This document shows positions 34,766-43,326 of a DNA stretch of 64,000 nucleotides, piece by piece. Where the stretch lies: NCBI GenBank assembly GCA_965659415.1, contig CBFHVA010000003.1, forward strand, positions 1 through 64,000. Reading direction: 5' to 3'. Position numbers and translations under genes: made by a program. Every line of letters starts with the position of its first letter. Position 1 is the first letter of the stretch. The notes beneath the pieces are model-generated. The model had not been told where the DNA came from, did not search any database, and saw only the letters and a program-made list of their open reading frames with translations. This stretch comes from Phaeocystidibacter sp965659415. Its GTDB lineage: Bacteria; Bacteroidota; Bacteroidia; Flavobacteriales; Schleiferiaceae.

Positions 34766-36376
34766 CTACTTATTAGCTACCTGCTTGTTCTTACCTTCAT
34801 CGGCATTCGGACGTTTCTTCGGATCGTGTTTTTCGCCCTTCTTCAATCCTACCTCACGATCATCTTCATTGAAGAAGTGATACTCCAGCGCTGTATATGC
34901 ATCTCTAGGGATTACATTCAACTTCATCTTGTAGCGACGTTGCCACTGCTTTCGCAAGGAACTCCAGATTCCCTTGGTGATGTAGGCATGGATGAATGGG
35001 TGAACGTGGATATACACTTTCTTTTCACCCGTTTGAGCGATTCGTTGAAGACCGTGTTCGATATCGTCAACAATGAGAATTGGAGCTTCAACCAAGTGGT
35101 TTGGATCCTCTTCACGGGTTGGGATATTCATCTCCGGACGAACGCGTTGACGCGTAATCTCAACCAAACCAAAACGCGATGGTGGAAGTATTTTATGCTT
35201 GGCTCGATCGGACTTCATAATCTCCTTCATCTTTTCATGAAGAATCTTCCGGTTTTCGCCCTTGTGCATATCGATAAAGTCAATCACAATGATTCCGCCC
35301 ATATCACGCAAACGCAACTGGCGAGCAATTTCCTGGGCAGCGATAAGATTCACCGCTAAGGCATTATCTTCTTGTGATTCACCTTGGTTTGAGCGGTTGC
35401 CACTGTTCACGTCAATTACGTGCATGGCCTCTGTGTGCTCAATAATAAGATAGGTGCCCTTGGTCATTGAAACAGAGCGTCCGAAGCTGGATTTGATCTG
35501 TCTATCTACACCAAAGTGCTGGAATATCGGAGTTTTACCTCCAAAGTATTTTACAATTTCGACGCGTTCAGGAGCAATGGATTCTATGTACTCCTTGATT
35601 TCGTTGAATAGTTCTTTGTCGTCAACTACAATTCGTTCGTAGCTGTCGTTGAATACATCGCGTAGAAACGCTGATGCGCGGTTCATTTCGCTCAATGCGC
35701 GAGCTGGAGCCTTCGACCTTTTGAGTTGGCGGTGCATGGTGCGCCACTTCTTCAATAGGTTCTTCAAGTCCGCCTCCAATTCGGCTGTGGTACGTTCTTG
35801 TGCAACGGTGCGCACAATGATTCCAAAGCCCTTGGGTTGGATACTGTTGGCTAGCTTTCGCAATCTGTCCTTCTCCTTGCGGTCACGTATCTTCTGGCTA
35901 ACAGAAATACGGTTGGTAAATGGAACCAGCACGATGAACCTTCCTGCTAATGAAATTTCGGAAGTAATTCGAGGTCCTTTTGTGGAAATCGGCTCCTTGG
36001 CGATTTGAACCACTACATTCTGACCTGGCTTCAACACCTCATCCACTCTGCCGTCCTTTTCAATCAAGGACTGCATCTTGAAGTTTGTGATGTTGCTTTG
36101 CTGTTTCCCAGTTTGGGTGCGCTTTAAAAACGAATGCCACGACTTAACCTGAGGTCCGAGGTCGTGATAGTGTAAAAACGCATCCTTCTCATATCCTACG
36201 TCAACGAAAGCCGCATTCAACCCTTTGGCGAGCTTGCGAACGCGACCTAAGTAAACATCTCCTACTGAAAATCGATCATCATCGCTTTCCGTATGAAGTT
36301 CTATGAGTTTACCGTCCTGGAGAAGTGCGATCACCGCCTCGTCTTCACGAGTGTGGATGATTAATTCATTTCGCAC
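34766..36376 (-). CDS. rng: Ribonuclease E/G family endoribonuclease
   Basis: The 536-residue product has an N-terminal S1 domain (DVYLGRVRKLAKGLNAAFVDVGYEKDAFLHYHDLG, interrupted by an insert) and the RNase G catalytic core: TSEISLAGRFIVLVPF, MHVIDVNSGNRS and GGIIVIDFIDMHKGE with the metal-binding aspartates, and ITRQRVRPEM. It processes rRNA and degrades mRNA. The E. coli RNase E C-terminal scaffold is absent. It lies in a conserved order: HU, TPR protein, bL38, rng on one strand. Confidence 0.94.
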   Translation of the reverse strand: MRNELIIHTREDEAVIALLQDGKLIELHTESDDDRFSVGDVYLGRVRKLAKGLNAAFVDVGYEKDAFLHYHDLGPQVKSWHSFLKRTQTGKQQSNITNFKMQSLIEKDGRVDEVLKPGQNVVVQIAKEPISTKGPRITSEISLAGRFIVLVPFTNRISVSQKIRDRKEKDRLRKLANSIQPKGFGIIVRTVAQERTTAELEADLKNLLKKWRTMHRQLKRSKAPARALSEMNRASAFLRDVFNDSYERIVVDDKELFNEIKEYIESIAPERVEIVKYFGGKTPIFQHFGVDRQIKSSFGRSVSMTKGTYLIIEHTEAMHVIDVNSGNRSNQGESQEDNALAVNLIAAQEIARQLRLRDMGGIIVIDFIDMHKGENRKILHEKMKEIMKSDRAKHKILPPSRFGLVEITRQRVRPEMNIPTREEDPNHLVEAPILIVDDIEHGLQRIAQTGEKKVYIHVHPFIHAYITKGIWSSLRKQWQRRYKMKLNVIPRDAYTALEYHFFNEDDREVGLKKGEKHDPKKRPNADEGKNKQVANK

Positions 36377-36430
36377 TTCAAATGCTTTTTAGTCATAAAG
36401 AGTTACCACTATTTCAGGTAACGTGAAACA

Positions 36431-36461
36431 CCGAAAGCACCTACTGTTGGTGGTGCTTCGG
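36431..36461 (-). terminator. Hairpin between the bL38-type gene and rng
   Basis: CCGAAAGCACC and GGTGCTTCGG pair with one bulged A around a short loop. No good T run follows on the minus strand, so attenuation or mRNA processing is as likely as termination. Confidence 0.5.
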
Positions 36462-36487
36462 ATTAAAGATTCAATCCTTTATTAGGA

Positions 36488-36577
36488 CTATTTCTTCTTG
36501 TGACGGTTTTTACGCAAACGCTTCTTACGCTTGTGCGTAGACATCTTATGACGCTTTCTCTTCTTTCCGCTTGGCAT
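36488..36577 (-). CDS. bL38-type small basic ribosomal protein (AURKAIP1/COX24 domain)
   Basis: The minus strand encodes a 29-residue protein MPSGKKRKRHKMSTHKRKKR followed by LRKNRHKKK. This is the Bacteroidota AURKAIP1/COX24-domain protein, related to mitochondrial mS38 and seen as bL38 in the Flavobacterium ribosome. Over half of the residues are Lys, Arg or His. It sits 18 nt downstream of the TPR gene and upstream of rng, as in other Bacteroidota. Confidence 0.85.
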   Translation of the reverse strand: MPSGKKRKRHKMSTHKRKKRLRKNRHKKK

Positions 36578-36595
36578 AGCTGAAAAATTTAAAAA

Positions 36596-37126
36596 TTATT
36601 GTTCACGGATCTCCGAGAGGTATGTGGTCAACTCCTCCGTGTCCGATTGATTTGTATTCTCTTCAATGAAACCCTCCAATAGAGTAATGGCTTCGTCCTT
36701 GCGATCAGTTTTAACAAAAACCTCCGCTAATCTCCTTGCAGCTAGTACATTCTGAGGGTCAATCGCTAACATGGTTTGAAAACGTCCTTCCGCTTTGTCG
36801 AGCTGCCCCGACAAAATAGAGAACTCTCCCAACCAATAAAGGGCTCCTAGATTCTGAGGATCTTCCTCGAGGACCTCCCGAAGAATTCCAATGGCAACCA
36901 TCGGAGGCTGACTCCCAGATTGTATTATTTCAACTGCCTCTTGAACCTTTGCATCCAAATCAGTCGCCTCACCTGAATGATCTGCGTGATCTGAATGATC
37001 CGCATGATCATGCTCTTGCTCAACGACAGTGTTCTGCCCCTCGTTACTCACGGTACGAGGTGCAATGAACAACAAGCCCGTCAATACGAGGGCCGAAGCA
37101 ATTGCGATGATTTGTCCTGACTTCAT
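36596..37126 (-). CDS. Membrane-anchored TPR protein with His/Asp-rich linker
   Basis: The 176-residue product has an N-terminal signal-anchor (IIAIASALVLTGLLFIA), a His/Asp-rich linker (EQEHDHADHSDHADHSGE, residues about 37-54) that could bind metal, and two to three TPR units (LGALYWLGEFSILSGQLDKA, VLAARRLAEVFVKTDRKDEA). Function is unknown. It lies between HU and the bL38-type gene on the same strand. Confidence 0.75.
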   Translation of the reverse strand: MKSGQIIAIASALVLTGLLFIAPRTVSNEGQNTVVEQEHDHADHSDHADHSGEATDLDAKVQEAVEIIQSGSQPPMVAIGILREVLEEDPQNLGALYWLGEFSILSGQLDKAEGRFQTMLAIDPQNVLAARRLAEVFVKTDRKDEAITLLEGFIEENTNQSDTEELTTYLSEIREQ

Positions 37127-37144
37127 GTTAGTTCAGATAACGAT

Positions 37145-37435
37145 TTACTTCACAGCTACCTTATCCTTCACGCTCTCAGCGAAAACCTTAGCTGGCTTGA
37201 AAGCAGGAATATAGTGAGCTGGGATAACCAAAGTTGTGTTCTTGGAGATGTTGCGTCCTGTCTTCTGAGCACGCTTCTTGATGATGAAGCTGCCAAAACC
37301 ACGCAGGTATACGTTGTCGCCAGACTCTAGACCAGTCTTCACTTCACGCATGAAGCCTTCTACAACCGCTTGTACATCGGCCTTTTCCATGCCGGTCTTG
37401 TCTGAAATTCTTCCAACGATATCTGCCTTTGTCAT
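37145..37435 (-). CDS. HU/IHF-family DNA-binding protein
   Basis: The 96-residue product has the HU fold: MTKADIVGRISDKTGMEKADV helices, VYLRGFGSFIIKKRAQKTGRN (the GFGSF turn and arm start) and the DNA-clasping arm with NTTLVIPAHYIPAFKPAK. It bends and compacts DNA as a dimer. A TATATTTG box lies upstream at 37489-37496. Confidence 0.94.
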   Translation of the reverse strand: MTKADIVGRISDKTGMEKADVQAVVEGFMREVKTGLESGDNVYLRGFGSFIIKKRAQKTGRNISKNTTLVIPAHYIPAFKPAKVFAESVKDKVAVK

Positions 37436-37488
37436 CGTTCCTGTATATTAAATGTTATGAACAGATTAACTGCTTATTTTTGAGGGCG

Positions 37489-37496
37489 CAAATATA
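37489..37496 (-). promoter_or_regulatory. Putative -7 box (TATATTTG) for the HU gene
   Basis: Perfect TAnnTTTG on the minus strand, 53 nt before the HU ATG. Confidence 0.5.
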
Positions 37497-37547
37497 GCTG
37501 CTTTTTTTCTAAATCCTAAACCTAGTTAGCCTTTTTTAAAGCTCCTA

Positions 37548-38585
37548 ATGCCTTCAAAAACAAAACCTTCCACAAATTTATCAGCTCCACTTCGCCATTG
37601 GTACAAGCAATTTGCGAGGACCTTACCTTGGAGAGAAACAAAGGATCCATATTCAATATGGCTTTCAGAAATTATTCTGCAGCAAACCCGAGTGAATCAG
37701 GGACTTCCATACTATCAGCGTTTCCTAGAGGCGTTTCCCAAGGTTGAGGATCTAGCCATGGCGCATGAAGATAACGTCTTGAAGCTCTGGGAAGGTTTAG
37801 GGTATTACAGTAGAGCTAGAAATCTCCATCGCGGCGCTAAGTTTATCGCGGACAACGGCTTTCCCTCCTCCTATTCCGAATGGCTGGAAGTTCCAGGAGT
37901 TGGGCCCTACACGGCTGCCGCAGTATCTTCTTTTGTTCTCAACGAAGAGCGTGCGGTAATTGACGGGAATGTGTACCGCGTACTCTCCCGACTCATGGAC
38001 GTTAGACTAGACATAGGCAGCTCCGAAGGAAAGAAAGCTATCGAAGCCATAGCTGCTACCCTGATTGAAGACCAACCACCAGCCGAGCACAATCAAGCCA
38101 TCATGGAGTTGGGAGCTCTTGTATGCACTCCAAAAAATCCCAAATGCGAAGAATGCCCTTGGAACAACCATTGTTTGGCTCTCGAAAAGAAAACGATCTT
38201 TGAGCGCCCCGTTAAACGAAGAAAAACTAAAGTAAAGTCCGAATCAATCTGGTATACAGCCCTGGTTACTCCCAATGGAATTTGGGTTAGGAAACGTGAT
38301 ACCACCAGTATTTGGAAAGGGCTTTTCGAATTGGCTCCCGTTCGTGCTTCTGAGCTCGAACTGCCCATAAACAGCGAGACGGAATTAACTACGCACACCC
38401 TCACCCATCTACTTTCGCATCGAAAACTTGAGATCACGATACAAACCGTTCACTTGCAGTATGATTCTCATTTAAAGGTGGCGTCAAACTTGGCTTTGCA
38501 GCACTGCACTTGGGCCGAGCTGGAGCGACTCGCATTTCCGCGACCAATTCGCCATTGGCTCGATGATATTCTCCTACCTTTGTAG
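37548..38585 (+). CDS. mutY: A/G-specific adenine glycosylase
   Basis: The 345-residue product has the MutY core: LPWRETKDPYSIWLSEIILQQTRV, LEVPGVGPYTAAAVSSF (helix-hairpin-helix), VIDGNVYRVLSRL (catalytic Asp), and a C-x6-C-x2-C-x5-C [4Fe-4S] cluster (CTPKNPKCEECPWNNHC). A C-terminal MutT-like domain follows. It removes adenine opposite 8-oxoguanine. It heads the mutY-ssb-gldE-gldD order conserved in Bacteroidota. Confidence 0.95.
   Translation: MPSKTKPSTNLSAPLRHWYKQFARTLPWRETKDPYSIWLSEIILQQTRVNQGLPYYQRFLEAFPKVEDLAMAHEDNVLKLWEGLGYYSRARNLHRGAKFIADNGFPSSYSEWLEVPGVGPYTAAAVSSFVLNEERAVIDGNVYRVLSRLMDVRLDIGSSEGKKAIEAIAATLIEDQPPAEHNQAIMELGALVCTPKNPKCEECPWNNHCLALEKKTIFERPVKRRKTKVKSESIWYTALVTPNGIWVRKRDTTSIWKGLFELAPVRASELELPINSETELTTHTLTHLLSHRKLEITIQTVHLQYDSHLKVASNLALQHCTWAELERLAFPRPIRHWLDDILLPL
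38575..38582 (+). promoter_or_regulatory. Putative -7 box (TACCTTTG) for ssb, inside the mutY 3' end
   Basis: Perfect TAnnTTTG, 61 nt before the ssb ATG. Confidence 0.45.
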
Positions 38586-38643
38586 CCCAGTAGCAAAAGT
38601 TGATTTTGCTATATTTGATAGAAACAGATTCAAACCCAACTCT

Positions 38644-39105
38644 ATGTCCGGTTCCCTCAATAAAGTAATGCTCATTGGCAACCTCGGTAAAGATCCAGAA
38701 ACCCGAAATTTTGAAGGTGGAGGCATGCTTGTTAAGTTTCCAATCGCTACCACTGAATCGTACAAGAATCGCGAAGGAAACAAGGTTGAGTCTACAGAGT
38801 GGCACAACATTGTAGTAGGACGTAGAGGTCTAGCTGAAGTTTGTGAAAAGTACCTTCACAAAGGCGATAAGGTTTACATTGAGGGCCGAATAAAAACGCG
38901 CTCGTGGCAAGACCAAGACGGTCAAACCAAGTACTCGACAGAAATTCAGGCCGATAATATGACTATGCTCACTCCAAAAGGAGAAGGCAGTGCACCGCGA
39001 CCATCGCAAGAAAGTGCGCCGGCTCCAGCTGCGGCTCCGGCAAGCCCTGCCGCTTCAACCGGAGATTTTCCTCCAGGATCAGATGACGACGATTTACCAT
39101 TCTGA
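38644..39105 (+). CDS. ssb: Single-stranded DNA-binding protein
   Basis: The 153-residue product has the SSB OB fold (SLNKVMLIGNLGKDPETR, FPIATTESYKNREGNKVEST, KGDKVYIEGRIKTRSW), a proline/alanine-rich linker and an acidic tip DDDDLPF for partner-protein binding. The start is set by homology: the frame extends 27 codons upstream into mutY without SSB-like sequence. Confidence 0.95.
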   Translation: MSGSLNKVMLIGNLGKDPETRNFEGGGMLVKFPIATTESYKNREGNKVESTEWHNIVVGRRGLAEVCEKYLHKGDKVYIEGRIKTRSWQDQDGQTKYSTEIQADNMTMLTPKGEGSAPRPSQESAPAPAAAPASPAASTGDFPPGSDDDDLPF

Positions 39106-39132
39106 TCACCGTTTAACCAAAGAAGACTTTAA

Positions 39133-40464
39133 TTGGACCCAGACCCCAGTTCCTTTCTTGACGCGTCGGTAAATTCATTCGACCCAGCTCTAATTATTCC
39201 CTTTATTGTATTGGGCCTTCTTTTGCTTGGCTCTGCACTTGTATCTGGCTCCGAAGTGGCATTCTTTTCGTTGACGCCGAACGACAAGTTGAACCTAACA
39301 AACGACGAAGATCCACGAGATAAGGTCATTCTGAAGTTGCTCGATAATCCAGAACAACTGCTAGCTACCATATTGGTGAATAACAACTTTATCAATATCG
39401 GCATCGTGCTTCTATCGAGTTACTTAACCAACGCTGTGTTCGATTTTAGCGGGAATCCGCGACTCGGAATCTTCATAGAACTCATTGGCATCACCTTCTT
39501 GATATTGCTCTTTGGAGAAATCCTACCTAAGGTGTACGCCAATACGTATAATCTGGCATTCGCACGATTTATGGCTAAACCCACACAGAGCGCAAGCAAG
39601 TTGTTAAGACCTTTTACCAAGGTTCTTACTTCTACGGGTAAAGCTCTGTCCAAACGGCGCCGCTCCTCGGGCATCTCTATGGACGAGCTCGAGCAAGCTC
39701 TCGACCTTACAGAGGACGAAAGCACGACAGCAGATGAGCAGAAGATTCTACGCGGAATAGTCCGATTTGGATCTACAACCGTGAAACAAATCATGAAGCC
39801 ACGCACGGATGTGGTGGCCTTCAACGTAGACGAGACCTTTCCCAACATTATGAAAACCGTGTTGGAAACTGGATTTTCCCGAATTCCAGTCTACAGAGAT
39901 AGCTCAGATGTCATTATTGGCATACTCTACATCAAAGATTTGCTGCCCCACATTGATGCTCCTGATGACTTCAGATGGCAGGATTTATTGAGAGAACCGT
40001 TCTTCGTTCCTGGTAGCAAAAAGATTGATGATCTTCTTAAGGAGTTCCAAGAGAAAAAGATCCACCTAGCGGTGGTTGTAGATGAATTTGGCGGAACAGA
40101 TGGAATAGCCACCCTGGAAGACGTAATCGAAGAAATCGTTGGAGATATTTCTGACGAGTTCGACGTTGAAGAATTGGTATACTCAAAATTAGATGACGAG
40201 AACTACGTTTTTGAAGGCAAAACCCAAATCACTGATTTCTACAGAGTACTTGAATTGAAAGACGACCCTTTTGAAAAGATTAAAGGAGAGGCTGATACGC
40301 TCGCAGGACTAGTTCTCGAATTATCGGGTAACTTTCCTGAGAAAGGTGATGTAGAATCGTATGATCGTTTCACTTTTACCATGGAAGCCGTAGATCAAAG
40401 ACGCATTAAGCAGATTAAAGTCACTATTTCACCTACTGTAGACAACGATGAAAATGAAGATTAA
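39133..40464 (+). CDS. gldE: Gliding motility-associated protein GldE
   Basis: The 443-residue product has a DUF21/CNNM membrane domain (residues about 15-180, FILGSALVSGSEVAF-like helix), paired CBS domains (MKPRTDVVAFNVDETF, GFSRIPVYRDSSDVIIGILYIKDLL) and a CorC_HlyC domain (AVVVDEFGGTDGIATLEDVIEEIVGDISDE). The start is a TTG at 39133; there is no earlier or nearby ATG. GldE belongs to the gliding/T9SS gene set, and its place between ssb and gldD supports the name. Confidence 0.92.
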   Translation: MDPDPSSFLDASVNSFDPALIIPFIVLGLLLLGSALVSGSEVAFFSLTPNDKLNLTNDEDPRDKVILKLLDNPEQLLATILVNNNFINIGIVLLSSYLTNAVFDFSGNPRLGIFIELIGITFLILLFGEILPKVYANTYNLAFARFMAKPTQSASKLLRPFTKVLTSTGKALSKRRRSSGISMDELEQALDLTEDESTTADEQKILRGIVRFGSTTVKQIMKPRTDVVAFNVDETFPNIMKTVLETGFSRIPVYRDSSDVIIGILYIKDLLPHIDAPDDFRWQDLLREPFFVPGSKKIDDLLKEFQEKKIHLAVVVDEFGGTDGIATLEDVIEEIVGDISDEFDVEELVYSKLDDENYVFEGKTQITDFYRVLELKDDPFEKIKGEADTLAGLVLELSGNFPEKGDVESYDRFTFTMEAVDQRRIKQIKVTISPTVDNDENED

Positions 40465-41029
40465 AGGTTGGATTGCAACTGCAGCTTTAGTGTTTTTGAT
40501 CGCGTCATGTGATCGTGGAAGCACACCTCTCCCCTATGGTTATCCGCGCATCGACGTCCCTTCCACTTCTTACGGCCTCCTCTCTGATAACGTCGATTGC
40601 CCCTACAGCTTTGAGGTGAACCAGAATGCCCGATGGCAAGATGAACCACGCGGGTATTGCTGGGGAAATGTCGTTTATCCTACGATTGGCGCAAAGGTGC
40701 AATTGACCTATAAAAAGGTGGATGACAATTTAGAAAGACTTCTACAAGAAGCGCACGAGCTTGCCTATTCACACACCGTAAAGGCCGATGGCATCAGTGA
40801 ACAACTCTTTGCAAACGACAGTACGAAGGTTTACGGACTCCTCTATCGAATGCGCGGAGATGCGGCAACCAGCACACAGTTTTTCATTACGGATAGTACG
40901 AATCACTTCCTAAGAGGTGTAGTTTACTTCGCGGCTAGCCCTAATGCCGATTCTCTCCGACCCGTGAGCGAGTATATGGCGAATGAGGTGATGCATCTCA
41001 TGAAAACCACAAAGTGGAACATCAAATAA
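40448..41029 (+). CDS. gldD: Gliding motility lipoprotein GldD
   Basis: The 193-residue product has a lipoprotein signal peptide (WIATAALVFLIASCDRG, lipidated Cys near 21) and the GldD body (YGYPRIDVP, CPYSFEVNQNARW, CWGNVVYPTIGAKVQLTY). GldD is an envelope protein required for gliding. Its ATG at 40448 lies inside the gldE 3' end (17-nt overlap); an ATG at 40454 is also possible. Confidence 0.92.
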   Translation: MKMKIKGWIATAALVFLIASCDRGSTPLPYGYPRIDVPSTSYGLLSDNVDCPYSFEVNQNARWQDEPRGYCWGNVVYPTIGAKVQLTYKKVDDNLERLLQEAHELAYSHTVKADGISEQLFANDSTKVYGLLYRMRGDAATSTQFFITDSTNHFLRGVVYFAASPNADSLRPVSEYMANEVMHLMKTTKWNIK

Positions 41030-41241
41030 CATTAGCCGAATTTGGGGATTGGTCGCGCGCCCACATTGTGCGCAACCGATTGGAAGCCGAAGGAATCCCC
41101 TGCATCTTGCTGAACACCTCTATGAACGTTATCTACGGTGGCATTTTGAATATTCAGCTCCGTATTCCCAAGGAAGCCAAGGAGCACGCTTTAGCCGTTC
41201 TTGCCGATTTAGACTTTGGTGACGGCCCTACATATATCTAA
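41014..41241 (+). CDS. DUF2007-family small protein
   Basis: The 75-residue product has the DUF2007 pattern of a small ferredoxin-like fold: SRAHIVRNRLEAEGIPCILLNTS, GGILNIQLRIPKEAKEHAL. The domain is thought to be a PII-like or signal-transducing fold of unknown role. It overlaps gldD by 16 nt and ends against convergent ctaA. Confidence 0.8.
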   Translation: MEHQITLAEFGDWSRAHIVRNRLEAEGIPCILLNTSMNVIYGGILNIQLRIPKEAKEHALAVLADLDFGDGPTYI

Positions 41242-42251
41242 GCGTGATTAGGTCGCTGCACAACGCCCCATGTCAATGCACTGATAATGCCAGCGGAAAG
41301 CAATAAATGTATAGGCTGGAGGACTCTCGGTAAATCAAAGTAGAACAGCACAGCTCCTGATAACACCGACATCAAAATCAACCCAAAGGCCACATTGATG
41401 AAAGGGAAGAAAGCCGCCTTTCTCAATTTCCACCAAATGTAGCCTACCAGCGCTGTCACGATCAAAGATGCACTTCGATGTACGTAAATCAGGTAGTCAA
41501 TTTGATCCACCCAGCCCGATCTGCTTGCGCCATCTCCGTACTGTTTCGTGAGAAGATCCACTTGTTCCCTAACCTGCGTACCCAGAACAGTCTGAATCAG
41601 CATTAGCACCAAGGCGGTAAAAATTAGGCCTCGATGGATGGGTAAGTCCCCGGCAATTTGCGTTGACGTTCGTTTGAGGAATACGGTAAGTATGATTACT
41701 ATTCCAAATGCCCCCATCATGTGATAGGTAATTTGACCTGGAATCAAGTTTCCATCAACAACTTCTTTCCCAAGCCATGCTTCAAAACCAAGCAGGAAAA
41801 GTCCAGCGAGTGAATACAGCAGAAAAGCAGGCCTTCTCCGAATCCAAAATATACTGAGTGAAACGAGAACCAGCATGGGCACTCCACTAAGAGCACCTAA
41901 AAGCCTATTGATGTATTCAACCCAAGTATGCGTAGCATTAAAAATCGCATAGTCGTGTTTGGTGTATTTCTCCCAGTTGGCCTCTTTGAAGGAATCGGCT
42001 GAGGTAAACGATTCCTTTGCAGAATACATGGCCTCGCTGTGAACAATCATCTGACCCTTTTCATAAGTCCTACCTGCCGCCCACAGCACCTGACTTTCCT
42101 CAGTAGGTGGAATCATGTATCCAAAACACTTTGGCCAATCCGGACAACCCATACCTGAACCCGTCATTCGGACTACACTACCGGCCATGATTACAAGGAA
42201 AATAAGTACGATTTCAAGGCGAATCATCCGCCGTATCCAGAGTGCTTTCAT
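41238..42251 (-). CDS. ctaA: Heme A synthase, COX15/CtaA family
   Basis: The 337-residue product has eight membrane helices and the CtaA features: VVRMTGSGMGCPDWPKCFGY with paired cysteines in the first loop, THTWVEYINRLLGALSGVPM with the heme-ligand His, a second His in QITYHMMGAFGIV, and YVHRSASLIVTAL. It oxidises heme O to heme A for cytochrome oxidase. The first loop is long (about 70 residues), as in this phylum. Confidence 0.92.
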   Translation of the reverse strand: MKALWIRRMIRLEIVLIFLVIMAGSVVRMTGSGMGCPDWPKCFGYMIPPTEESQVLWAAGRTYEKGQMIVHSEAMYSAKESFTSADSFKEANWEKYTKHDYAIFNATHTWVEYINRLLGALSGVPMLVLVSLSIFWIRRRPAFLLYSLAGLFLLGFEAWLGKEVVDGNLIPGQITYHMMGAFGIVIILTVFLKRTSTQIAGDLPIHRGLIFTALVLMLIQTVLGTQVREQVDLLTKQYGDGASRSGWVDQIDYLIYVHRSASLIVTALVGYIWWKLRKAAFFPFINVAFGLILMSVLSGAVLFYFDLPRVLQPIHLLLSAGIISALTWGVVQRPNHA

Positions 42252-42372
42252 AAATCGAAATTATCCATATCAAAGGTAAGGATTGAGAGGCATGCAAAGT
42301 TCAACCACACATGGAATATGTGGATATGTGATTCCTTTATGACCATATAGACTCTACTAGAATTCAAAGGTC

Positions 42373-42380
42373 TACTTTTG
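42373..42380 (+). promoter_or_regulatory. Putative -7 box (TACTTTTG) for the EamA transporter gene
   Basis: Perfect TAnnTTTG, 4 nt before the ATG; implies a leaderless mRNA. Confidence 0.55.
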
Positions 42381-42384
42381 CCTG

Positions 42385-43275
42385 ATGACAGTCGAACAGC
42401 GATTCACCAATGCACTAATATTTGTGCTTCTTGCCCTCACTTGGGGAAGTTCCTTCATATTAATGAAGAAGGGTTTGATCGTATTCGATGGGGTACAGGT
42501 TGCATTGTTACGCGTGGTTTTTGCCACACTTTTCATCTTATCCTTCGGCTGGCGAAAACTAAAGAATTTTCAAAAGAAAGACCTTCCTGCGCTGTCCATC
42601 GTAGCCCTGTTTGGGAATGGAATACCCTATATCCTATTTGCCTGGGCCCTGATGTATATCGACTCTTCAATTGGCGGAATCACGAACTCACTAACGCCTT
42701 TGTTTACCCTCATTGTAGGTTCGATAATTTTCAAAACTCGAGTTCGTTTTCTTCAAATCCTAGGAATTGCACTCGGATTATTCGGCGCTATTTACATGAT
42801 CAATCCGGGCGAAAATGCCGCACTGGGTGACAATTGGCCGTACGCTTTGCTTCCCATTGCTGCTGCAGTGATGTATGGCGTGGGTATAAACACCATTAAC
42901 GCCAAACTGCAGCACCTCGACAGTATATCCATAACACTCCTGGCCCTTGTAATAGCTGGAATTCCGGCGATCATCGCTCTGTTCACTCTAACGGATTTCG
43001 TTCACCTCGTTACCAGTGATGAGCGAGCCCTGATGAGCATGGGATACATTTTGATATTGGGAGTCATGGGAACCGGACTTGCCATTATCCTCTTCAATTA
43101 CCTCATCAAGAAATCATCGGCACTTTATGCCGCGAGTATCACATACCTCGTTCCAATGGTAGCATTGGCTTGGGGTGTTGCCGATGGCGAATTACTCACT
43201 TCGGCCCACCTAATCGGAATGGTGAGCATCCTTTCCGGGATATACCTAGTGAACGCACATAAGAAGAAGGCATAA
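42385..43275 (+). CDS. EamA-family (DMT) transporter
   Basis: The 296-residue product has ten membrane helices in two five-helix EamA repeats: ALTWGSSFILMKKGL starts the first, YALLPIAAAVMYGVGINTINAKL the second. Members export amino acids, purines or metabolites; the substrate is unknown. It is bounded by its own promoter and a shared terminator, so it is monocistronic. Confidence 0.88.
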   Translation: MTVEQRFTNALIFVLLALTWGSSFILMKKGLIVFDGVQVALLRVVFATLFILSFGWRKLKNFQKKDLPALSIVALFGNGIPYILFAWALMYIDSSIGGITNSLTPLFTLIVGSIIFKTRVRFLQILGIALGLFGAIYMINPGENAALGDNWPYALLPIAAAVMYGVGINTINAKLQHLDSISITLLALVIAGIPAIIALFTLTDFVHLVTSDERALMSMGYILILGVMGTGLAIILFNYLIKKSSALYAASITYLVPMVALAWGVADGELLTSAHLIGMVSILSGIYLVNAHKKKA

Positions 43276-43305
43276 AAAAAGGCCGCTCTGTTAAAGAACG
43301 GCCTT
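43274..43305 (-). terminator. Terminator for the M16 peptidase operon (bidirectional)
   Basis: AAGGCCG (43279-43285) and CGGCCTT (43299-43305) pair; on the minus strand a seven-T run follows (43274-43280). Confidence 0.85.
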
Positions 43306-43326
43306 GCAATTACGAAGCTACTTCAC

